A stretch of 51,866 nucleotides of DNA, taken from the NCBI GenBank assembly GCA_004294225.1, contig REBA01000012.1, positions 127,153-179,018 of the forward strand, written 5' to 3'. The position numbers and the translations under genes were made by a program. The notes below the pieces were generated by a model. The model searched no databases and had not been told where the DNA came from. It worked only from the letters and a program-made list of their open reading frames with translations. Source of the DNA: Cytophagales bacterium. Lineage in GTDB: Bacteria; Bacteroidota; Bacteroidia; Cytophagales; Cytophagaceae. Below, one piece after another: positions 27,282-33,635 of this stretch. The first letter of the stretch is position 1. Every line of letters starts with the position of its first letter.

Positions 27282-28343
27282 TTATTTTTTCTTTCTAAAG
27301 TTATAGCCAATACAAAATGAAGTATTGAAGCTACGCCAGGCGAAATTTTCCGCTTTTAATTCATCGCTCAATAAAATTTCGCCTGTATTATTGTTTTCAA
27401 AGCTAATTTTGTAATTATCAAATGTTGTTCGATGAACCAACATGTCAAATTGAACCCCTAAATACAAGCGATCTAGGATATCATATTTAAAAGACAAATC
27501 GAAACCCCTAGCGAAACCTTCAGAGTTTAGTTCTGGATAAGTTACTGTAAGTCCAAATCCATCATTTAAATCTATAAATCCATCTCCATTCAGATCATAG
27601 GTCTCATTGGATTTTATATTTCCAAGTGTAGTTGCTGCGAATCCACCCCATAAGCCTAGTTCTGCGGTAAATTTTTGGATAGGCAGTCTCAATTTTGCCC
27701 CAAAGAGGAATGCTGCTAAGCTACTATATTCTGAGCTTACAGTTGATTTTGCAGTCAAGTTATCTTGGCTTAATCTGATTCTTTCAAGTGCAGTTGACAT
27801 TTGAGCATCATCCCTTCCATAGGTATTAGAGAATATTTTAGAGGATAATGCTAAATATTTGAATAAGTAGTACCCACCTTCAATTTGAAAGTTAAAGCCA
27901 GATAGCATATAGCCAGATTTAGGATTGCTGATTCTGATGTCTCCTAAATCTCCTAAAGGAGTACAAGCACCTAAAGCCATACCAATGTATGCTGATTTTT
28001 CTCCATTATTTTTAGGCTCAGTGGAGCTAGAGTTTTTAGGGGTGTTTGTGTTACTAGGTGGAGGTGTTGTTGTAATTATTTCTCTGTTAGGTGGGGGAGA
28101 AAGGGTATTGAATATTTCTTCTGTACCGTTACTATAAACTATTTTGTGAATTTCTTTTTTATTGATACTTAGCTCTGATGTTTGCCCTGATTTATTGTAG
28201 AGTACTACACTTAAACCAATCTCTACTACTTTGGCATTGATAGTGCTGCCGTTTTGTAAATGAATAATATCCTGAGATAAGAGCGATTGGGTAAATCCAA
28301 AAAATATAAAAAGTAAAAGATAAAATTTGACAGAAAGTTTCAT
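27282..28343 (-). CDS. Outer-membrane beta-barrel protein with N-terminal DxIxLxxG domain
   Basis: A 353-residue exported protein. Signal peptide 1-23. The N-terminal domain (about 24-78, DIIHLQNGSTINAKVVEIGLSVVLYN...INKKEIHKIVYSNG) has the strand pattern of many Bacteroidota cell-envelope proteins and parallels that of the adjacent caspase. A proline/threonine/serine-rich linker (about 83-115) follows, then a barrel from YIGMALGACTPLGDLGD to the end (CIGYNFRKKK). An acidic NGDGFIDLNDGF segment (about 255) looks like an EF-hand-type calcium loop, probably in an external loop. It is cotranscribed with the caspase gene, 31 bp apart. Function unknown. Confidence 0.75.
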   Translation of the reverse strand: MKLSVKFYLLLFIFFGFTQSLLSQDIIHLQNGSTINAKVVEIGLSVVLYNKSGQTSELSINKKEIHKIVYSNGTEEIFNTLSPPPNREIITTTPPPSNTNTPKNSSSTEPKNNGEKSAYIGMALGACTPLGDLGDIRISNPKSGYMLSGFNFQIEGGYYLFKYLALSSKIFSNTYGRDDAQMSTALERIRLSQDNLTAKSTVSSEYSSLAAFLFGAKLRLPIQKFTAELGLWGGFAATTLGNIKSNETYDLNGDGFIDLNDGFGLTVTYPELNSEGFARGFDLSFKYDILDRLYLGVQFDMLVHRTTFDNYKISFENNNTGEILLSDELKAENFAWRSFNTSFCIGYNFRKKK

Positions 28344-28428
28344 AGAATAAATACTAATGTTACAATATAATATTCTTCAAATTAATTAATTATTCTTAAA
28401 TAATTATATTTATTGGATATAAAGGGCT

Positions 28429-28731
28429 TTAAAAAACTATAAAAAACAACAAGCTTACTATTAATATAACACTAAAAAGAATAAGCTTCTGTATTGAAAA
28501 ATAAGAATGATTAAAAAGATTATTTTCTGTAATCCAAGCTTTTTTATAATTTTTGGGTGATTTTGAGAAATCTGGTGCTTCTAAATGATGTGTGTTGGGA
28601 ACATTATTTTTTTTAACATCACTTGTTGCTATAGAAATTCTGATGTGATTTGATTCTTCTGTATTGTCAATCGATCCAGGCTGCAACTGGATGTTCTCCT
28701 CGGCTTGTTGGGGGGTAGATTGATTGTTCAT
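28429..28731 (-). CDS. Small hypothetical protein with C-terminal membrane anchor
   Basis: A 100-residue product I do not recognise. It has a polar, glutamine- and asparagine-rich N-terminal 75 residues with no signal peptide, and one hydrophobic helix at the very end (about 80-100, KLILFSVILIVSLLFFIVF), so it would be tail-anchored with the bulk in the cytoplasm. The ATG is clear. It lies 85 bp upstream of the outer-membrane protein gene and 207 bp downstream of the DUF3365 gene, on the same strand. Because it is short and of low complexity, it could be a spurious ORF, though no other gene explains the stretch. Confidence 0.5.
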   Translation of the reverse strand: MNNQSTPQQAEENIQLQPGSIDNTEESNHIRISIATSDVKKNNVPNTHHLEAPDFSKSPKNYKKAWITENNLFNHSYFSIQKLILFSVILIVSLLFFIVF

Positions 28732-28938
28732 TAAGTGAGTATTGTTAGGTATCTCTTGAACGATTTTTGTTTGTAAAAGTTTAATACTTTTTTCTCTTGT
28801 TTAGGTTTTTTGGGCTCTCTGATTGAATCAAGGTTGGTTCTTTGTAAATTTTACCATTGATTATTAAAATTTCTAGAAATATAAATCAAATACCTAATCT
28901 GTTTTTTTTAAGATATACTATTAATACTTGGCTTGTTG

Positions 28939-29529
28939 TTATTTGTTGAGCCAAATATTCTCAACCACCTGCTTTTTGGCTAACTGAATTGACCACATGC
29001 CTACAATTTGTTTTTCTTGAAAATTAGCATGGCAGCTTTTACAAGTATTTGTAGTAAGAATTGGCTGGATATAAAACAAGAGACTGTCTCCAGATTTTTG
29101 AATACTTGCTTCAGTGGTAGTATTATGACTGGTATTATATTGTAATGCCTCCCATATTTGTTTCTCTTTATTATTGGCTGAAATGCTAGAAGTTATAGAA
29201 TTCCCCCATTTGTTTACTTTTATTTTATTTAAATTATTTTTTGAGAACATGTAATTTCTAATATTACAAGCTACAGAGTTTTTGAAATTGGTCTTATTAT
29301 TAATTTCATTAGTTAGATTGGCTTGCCATGTTGAATCAACAGTAAAAGCAATTAGTGTTCCTAATCTAAGGGCTTCGTCTATTATTTGGGCTTGTTCTAT
29401 CTTTCCAATTTTTCTTTTTTTATTTTCAGCAGCAATGGCTTTGCTTTCTGGCAATTTCTCATTGCATCCTATTTGAAGTAATGGCAGTAAACAACAAATG
29501 ATGATTAGAGCAGGAGTAGTAGTCTTCAT
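28939..29529 (-). CDS. DUF3365-like heme-binding lipoprotein
   Basis: A 196-residue predicted lipoprotein (signal peptide with lipobox LQIGC, Cys22) carrying one c-type heme motif, CKSCH (163-167), within the DUF3365/Tll0287-like pattern: KIEQAQIIDEALRLGT at the start, then YIQPILTTNTCKSCH, and a closing strand after it (VGMWSIQLAKKQVV). Such domains sense or carry redox or gas signals at the cell envelope. Heme attachment needs the Ccm system, whose ccmB is broken at the start of this window. It follows lolD by 17 bp. Confidence 0.85.
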   Translation of the reverse strand: MKTTTPALIIICCLLPLLQIGCNEKLPESKAIAAENKKRKIGKIEQAQIIDEALRLGTLIAFTVDSTWQANLTNEINNKTNFKNSVACNIRNYMFSKNNLNKIKVNKWGNSITSSISANNKEKQIWEALQYNTSHNTTTEASIQKSGDSLLFYIQPILTTNTCKSCHANFQEKQIVGMWSIQLAKKQVVENIWLNK

Positions 29530-29546
29530 GTTTTTTATCTAAAATT

Positions 29547-30197
29547 TTATTCCCAAAGTCCGTCTTTCATACTTAGGCATCGGTCTGCACTTTTTGCAAG
29601 CGATTCGTTATGTGTTACTATAACAAATGTTTGATGAAGTTCCTCCCGCAATTGAAAAAAAAGTTGGTGGAGTTCTGAAGCATTTTTTGAATCTAAGTTT
29701 CCAGTAGGTTCATCGGCAAAGATGATAGCAGGTCTATTCATTAGTGCTCTTGCAACAGAAACCCTTTGTTGTTCTCCACCAGATAATTCGCTAGGGCGGT
29801 GATTCATTCTATGTGATAAATGAAGTTTTTCTAATAATTCTTTAGCTCTAGATTGAACATTTTTTTGGTTTTGATTCGCCAAAAAACCAGGAATGCAAAC
29901 ATTTTCTAGGGCAGAGAATTCTGGTAATAGATTGTGGAATTGAAAGATAAATCCAAGGTTTAGATTCCTGAATTGTGCGAGCCCATTTTTATTCAGTTTT
30001 TCAATAGAAGTATTATTAATGGTTAAAGACCCTATGTCTGGGCTATCTAGTGTTCCTAATATTTGCAATAAAGTACTTTTCCCTGCCCCTGAAGCCCCAA
30101 TAATAGAGACTATTTCTCCTTTTTGAATTTCCAAATCAATTCCTTTTAGAACTTCTAAATTACCATATGATTTTTTAATATTTTTAGCACTTAGCAT
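29547..30197 (-). CDS. lolD: ABC transporter ATP-binding protein, LolD type
   Basis: Cytoplasmic ATPase of a MacB/LolCDE-like transporter; LolD powers release of lipoproteins from the inner membrane. The 216-residue product has Walker A GASGAGKST (about 34-42), the Q-loop FIFQFHNLLPEFSALENV typical of LolD, signature ELSGGEQQRVSVARAL, Walker B IIFADEPTGNLD and the H-loop VTHNE. No permease gene is adjacent, as is often the case for LolD in Bacteroidota. The gene precedes a predicted lipoprotein by 17 bp, which fits but does not prove the Lol role. It is not CcmA, as the sequence has the LolD Q-loop. Confidence 0.85.
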   Translation of the reverse strand: MLSAKNIKKSYGNLEVLKGIDLEIQKGEIVSIIGASGAGKSTLLQILGTLDSPDIGSLTINNTSIEKLNKNGLAQFRNLNLGFIFQFHNLLPEFSALENVCIPGFLANQNQKNVQSRAKELLEKLHLSHRMNHRPSELSGGEQQRVSVARALMNRPAIIFADEPTGNLDSKNASELHQLFFQLREELHQTFVIVTHNESLAKSADRCLSMKDGLWE

Positions 30198-30391
30198 TCT
30201 GATTTTCTCTTTATGTTCAAAAGTAATCTAACAAGGGGTAGCTTCATAGTATAATTTTTACTTTTTGATATTTTAGTTTCTTTTTCTTGAATATCCTTAG
30301 AAAAAAAATTAGATTCGTGAATAAATAGCTTTGTTTTTGGGGCTGTTTCATAAATACTTTGTTGTAAAAAAAATTAAAACTAAATACAAAT

Positions 30392-31585
30392 ATGAATATC
30401 CATGAATATCAAGGAAAAGAACTGCTGAAAAAATATGGCGTTCGCATTCAGGAAGGAATAGTGGTCGAAACCCCTGAAGAAGCTGTTTTGGCGGCTCAAA
30501 AGTTAAATGCAGAAACTGGCACCTCATGGTATGTAATCAAAGCTCAGATTCATGCTGGTGGTAGAGGCAAAGGTGGGGGAGTAAAACTAGCTAAGAACAT
30601 AGAGCAAGTAAAAGAAATTTCTAGCCAAATAATAGGAATGCAGTTGGTTACCAAGCAAACTGGTGCCGAGGGCAAAAAAGTGCATAAAGTTTTGGTAGCA
30701 CAAGATGTATATTACCCTGGTGCTTCTCCTACAAAAGAATTTTATGCTTGTATTCTTATGGATAGAGCAATGAGCAGAAATGTGATTATTGTTAGTACTG
30801 AAGGTGGAATGGATATTGAGGAAGTTGCAGAACACACTCCAGAAAAAATTATTAAAGAATGGGTAGATCCTAGAGTAGGGCTACAGGCATTTCAGGTTAG
30901 AAACCTAGCGTTTCAGTTAGGTTTATCGGGTGAAGCATTTAAAGAAATGGTAAAATTCCTTACTAACCTTTATAAAGCTTATGATGAAAGTGATGCAGCT
31001 ATGATTGAGATTAATCCTGCTTTAAAAACTTCTGATGACAAGATTTTAGCAGTGGATGCCAAAGTAGCATTTGATGACAATGCATTATATCGCCATAAAG
31101 ATTTAGCAGCTCTAAGAGATATTACTGAGGAAGATCCTTTGGAAGTAGAAGCTACAGCATCAGATTTGAACTATGTGAAATTAGATGGCAATGTAGGTTG
31201 TATGGTGAATGGAGCGGGTCTTGCTATGGCTACTATGGATATTATTAAACTTTCTGGTGGAGAACCTGCTAATTTCTTAGACGTGGGTGGAGGAGCAAAT
31301 GCTAAAACTGTAGAGGCTGGATTCAGAATAATTCTTAAAGACCCTAATGTAAAAGCAATTTTGATTAATGTATTCGGTGGAATAGTTCGCTGCGATAGGG
31401 TAGCCAATGGTGTAGTAGAAGCCTACAAAAATATTGGAAACATTAGTGTACCTATTATTGTAAGACTTCAAGGTACTAATGCTGAGGAAGGTGCTGAAAT
31501 AATCAATAAATCTGGATTGAAAGTATTCTCTGCTATAGCATTGAAAGAAGCGGCTCAGAAAGTAAAAGAAGTAATGGCTGCTTAG
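30392..31585 (+). CDS. sucC: Succinate-CoA ligase, ADP-forming, beta subunit
   Basis: TCA-cycle enzyme subunit that binds nucleotide and, with the alpha subunit, converts succinyl-CoA to succinate with ATP formation. The 397-residue product starts [17 protein letters not shown], has the ATP-grasp nucleotide loop [19 protein letters not shown], and the C-terminal ligase domain [31 protein letters not shown] and [17 protein letters not shown]. Full length. sucD is not adjacent, which is common in this phylum. A TAGCTTTG -7-like element lies at 30326-30333 without a matching -33 box. A strong hairpin follows. Confidence 0.97.
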   Translation: MNIHEYQGKELLKKYGVRIQEGIVVETPEEAVLAAQKLNAETGTSWYVIKAQIHAGGRGKGGGVKLAKNIEQVKEISSQIIGMQLVTKQTGAEGKKVHKVLVAQDVYYPGASPTKEFYACILMDRAMSRNVIIVSTEGGMDIEEVAEHTPEKIIKEWVDPRVGLQAFQVRNLAFQLGLSGEAFKEMVKFLTNLYKAYDESDAAMIEINPALKTSDDKILAVDAKVAFDDNALYRHKDLAALRDITEEDPLEVEATASDLNYVKLDGNVGCMVNGAGLAMATMDIIKLSGGEPANFLDVGGGANAKTVEAGFRIILKDPNVKAILINVFGGIVRCDRVANGVVEAYKNIGNISVPIIVRLQGTNAEEGAEIINKSGLKVFSAIALKEAAQKVKEVMAA

Positions 31586-31603
31586 TTTTGCTTAACTCAT
31601 TAA

Positions 31604-31640
31604 TAAAAAAACCACTCTAAATAAAAGAGTGGTTTTTTTA
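31604..31640. terminator. Bidirectional terminator between sucC and the prohibitin-like gene
   Basis: Perfect 15-base arms (31604-31618 and 31626-31640): CCACTCT pairs with AGAGTGG, flanked by A7 and T7, with a seven-base loop AAATAAA. It lies between two convergent genes and reads as stem plus T7 on both strands. Confidence 0.93.
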
Positions 31641-31655
31641 TTTTACACATTTAGT

Positions 31656-32438
31656 TTATTGATTTCCTCCAATAAGAAGAGGAGCTTTACCATCGGTAAC
31701 GATAACTTTGGCATTGTTTGATTGAGATAGTTTTTCAAAAGCTTGAATAGAATTGTATTCAATTATTTTATCACTTAGCCCTTCAGCAATTATTTTCTGA
31801 GCATCTCTAATTCCAGCAGCTTCAATTCTCCTGCGTTCTGCTTCTTGCTTTTCTTTGTTGAGGATAAATTCCATTCTTTGTGCATCTTGCTCTGCTTGAA
31901 GTTTTTCTTCTATAGATCTACTTAAGCCAGCAGGTAATGAGATGCTTTTTAACAATACAGCTTCAATCACAAAGCCCCTTTCTGTTAACAAAGAAGACAT
32001 TTTAGTGGATATTTCTTTTTCAATAAACCCTCTTTCAGCGGTATGCATATCTTTAGCTAAGTACTTAGAGCAAACATCAGCCGCTGCAGAGCGAAATACG
32101 CTTATAATTACCACATCTTCGTAGTTTGGACCTATTTTCTCTATCACATTGGTAGCTTCTTTTGGAACGATGTGATATAAAATAGAAATTTCTGATTGTA
32201 CATTAAGACCTTCTTTCGAAGGAAGTGATAATCTGATCTCTACATTGACAGTACGTGTAGGTACTTTAATTATTGCAGATATAAATGGATTAAAACCTAC
32301 TACTCCTGACAGATAGGGGTTGGGCTGTAATTTGCCCAAAGTTCTCTTTACACCCACTTCCCCCTGTCTTACTATTGTACATGAACTTAATAGTCCAATG
32401 AACAATACGGCTATTATTTTAACTAATTTAGTTTCCAT
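31656..32438 (-). CDS. Prohibitin-like (SPFH/band 7) lipoprotein
   Basis: A 260-residue SPFH-domain protein with a predicted lipoprotein signal (LLSSC, Cys20) followed by the prohibitin-type start TIVRQGEVGVKRTLGKL, then LPSKEGLNVQSEISILYHIVP, FRSAAADVCSKY, LLKSISLPAGLSRSIEEKLQAEQDAQRMEFILNKEKQEAERRRIEAAGIRDAQK with the long charged coiled-coil. SPFH proteins form large membrane-bound oligomers that organise membranes or guard proteases. Lipid anchoring in the envelope is typical of Bacteroidota members. Its start is only 3 bp after the preceding small gene's stop on this strand, so the two are likely translated together. Confidence 0.88.
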   Translation of the reverse strand: METKLVKIIAVLFIGLLSSCTIVRQGEVGVKRTLGKLQPNPYLSGVVGFNPFISAIIKVPTRTVNVEIRLSLPSKEGLNVQSEISILYHIVPKEATNVIEKIGPNYEDVVIISVFRSAAADVCSKYLAKDMHTAERGFIEKEISTKMSSLLTERGFVIEAVLLKSISLPAGLSRSIEEKLQAEQDAQRMEFILNKEKQEAERRRIEAAGIRDAQKIIAEGLSDKIIEYNSIQAFEKLSQSNNAKVIVTDGKAPLLIGGNQ

Positions 32439-32441
32439 TTT

Positions 32442-32930
32442 TTAGAATTTAATTTTAAATAGACTTAGTGGAGCTGGTTCAGCGTGTAATTGATAATAAT
32501 TATAGTGTTTTGTATAATTATTATTAACAAGCTCTGAACGACTAGTTTTATATGACACATTAAGCTTATTTTCTTCTATTATGAACAGTTCATTTACATA
32601 AGAATCCTTAGTAACAATAAAGTGGTTGGTTTTATTGTTACTAGACTTAGTTTTATCAAAATCAGAAAAGGATAAGTTGTTTCTTTTTTTATTAAAATCT
32701 ATCCACTGCTCATATTTTGCAGTAAGTAGCACTTCTCTTTTTTTATTAGCGACACAACTATTGATTCCTATAGTGTTTTCTATGCATTTACTATATTTGT
32801 CGTTAATACGTATTGTATTTCCAAATAAGGAAGGACAAAATATCACAAACATAAGTATAAACATCATTGAGAATATGATTACAAGATTGTTATCATTTCT
32901 ATTATTCTGAAAATAATTAGAAGTTTCCAT
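32442..32930 (-). CDS. Hypothetical single-pass membrane protein upstream of the prohibitin-like gene
   Basis: A 162-residue product, family not recognised. A short polar N-terminus (METSNYFQNNRNDN) precedes one long hydrophobic segment (about 15-37), then a polar, asparagine/lysine-rich domain with two cysteines (KCIENTIGINSC) that may form a disulfide outside the cytoplasm. It is 3 bp upstream of the prohibitin-like gene and shares the starting bases of its coding region (ATGGAAACT, preceded by a run of A), so it may be an accessory to the SPFH complex (inference). Confidence 0.65.
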   Translation of the reverse strand: METSNYFQNNRNDNNLVIIFSMMFILMFVIFCPSLFGNTIRINDKYSKCIENTIGINSCVANKKREVLLTAKYEQWIDFNKKRNNLSFSDFDKTKSSNNKTNHFIVTKDSYVNELFIIEENKLNVSYKTSRSELVNNNYTKHYNYYQLHAEPAPLSLFKIKF

Positions 32931-33001
32931 TTTTTATAAGTTTTAATGTTTAACAATAAATTTTTTAATGCTTAAAAACTATTTGTAGAACTTATACTTA
33001 C

Positions 33002-33286
33002 TTATATCAACAGTACTCGAAGAAGAATACTTAAACCATATTTACATTTAGAAAAGTAACACTGAAGTTGTAAATTGTTCTTGTGTGCTTTAAATAAATC
33101 AAAGTCATTAATTAATGTATTTGATTTAAAAACTTTATTATGATGGAAGTTTTGAACATTAACATATGCTATTAACTCAACGTCTTCAGTGTTGGAAGAT
33201 TCTCTGGTATTTTCATTTCCTTGAAGAAACAACCAACCAGATAGTAAGACACCAATAATTAATAGTAAAGCTATTATTTGTTTCAT
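33002..33286 (-). CDS. Small hypothetical exported protein
   Basis: A 94-residue product with an N-terminal hydrophobic helix (MKQIIALLLIIGVLLSGWLFLQG) that is either a signal peptide or membrane anchor, a polar middle, and two cysteines (CYFSKC, about 76-81) before a hydrophobic end. I do not recognise it. It lies 71 bp upstream of the 162-residue gene on the same strand. Coding status is plausible from the signal-like start and position, but the short length leaves doubt. The 163 bp upstream to the next small gene are AT-rich runs. Confidence 0.5.
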   Translation of the reverse strand: MKQIIALLLIIGVLLSGWLFLQGNENTRESSNTEDVELIAYVNVQNFHHNKVFKSNTLINDFDLFKAHKNNLQLQCYFSKCKYGLSILLRVLLI

Positions 33287-33394
33287 AGCTTTGTAACGCT
33301 TATTAATTATTATTTGTTTTATATTTTATTTAATTTTTTTAAGATTTTTTTTAAAAAATATTTTTTTATTACATGGTTACTTTAAAGATATTTT

Positions 33395-33427
33395 TTGAAT
33401 TAATAGTAATACTATCATAAAATTTTG
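33395..33427 (+). promoter_or_regulatory. Candidate promoter with embedded dyad for the 34-residue peptide gene
   Basis: TTG at 33395-33397 and AAATTTTG at 33420-33427 (one mismatch at the first base of TAnnTTTG) are 22 bp apart, within the Bacteroidota -33/-7 range. The inverted repeat ATAGT-aat-ACTAT (33403-33415) sits between them, where a repressor could bind. The start codon follows 22 bp later. Confidence 0.45.
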
Positions 33428-33449
33428 TTTCACTTTAAAATATAAAACT

Positions 33450-33554
33450 ATGAAAAGGTTAAAAAAAGTTTCTGAATCTGGTACTAAGTATTGGGGTATT
33501 GTTTTGGTTTTCTTCGCAGCTCTGACAGGTATAGCCGTAGTGGTAGCTGCATAA
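33450..33554 (+). CDS. Tiny membrane peptide (34 aa)
   Basis: An ATG-to-TAA reading frame of 34 codons encodes a basic N-terminus (MKRLKKVSESGTKYWG) followed by one hydrophobic helix (IVLVFFAALTGIAVVVAA), so it would be a single-pass small membrane protein. Support for coding: positive charges before the helix, a candidate promoter at proper distance upstream, and a 22-bp perfect hairpin 3 bp after the stop codon, giving a complete short transcription unit in an otherwise empty gap. I do not recognise a family. Alternatives are a toxin-like peptide, a membrane-complex subunit, or the expressed part of a small regulatory RNA. No immunity gene is next to it. Confidence 0.6.
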   Translation: MKRLKKVSESGTKYWGIVLVFFAALTGIAVVVAA

Positions 33555-33557
33555 ATA

Positions 33558-33612
33558 ATAAACTCAAATCTTAAAAATAAGTTTACACTATATTTTTAAG
33601 ATTTGAGTTTAT
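33558..33612. terminator. 22-bp perfect hairpin after the 34-residue peptide gene
   Basis: Arms 33558-33579 and 33591-33612 are perfectly complementary, with an 11-base loop. It begins 3 bases after the peptide stop codon and ends 23 bases before the stop codon of the convergent SNF2-like gene, so it probably terminates both. Each arm contains an A5/T5 run but no long terminal T-tract. Confidence 0.8.
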
Positions 33613-33635
33613 ATTGTTTTTGCTCAATAGTGAAG

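Noticed and set aside
29547-30197. The ABC ATPase as the missing CcmA partner of ccmB
   Set aside because: Its Q-loop and signature region (FIFQFHNLLPEFSALENV, ELSGGEQQR) fit LolD/MacB-type proteins, it lies 24 kb away, and it precedes a lipoprotein gene.
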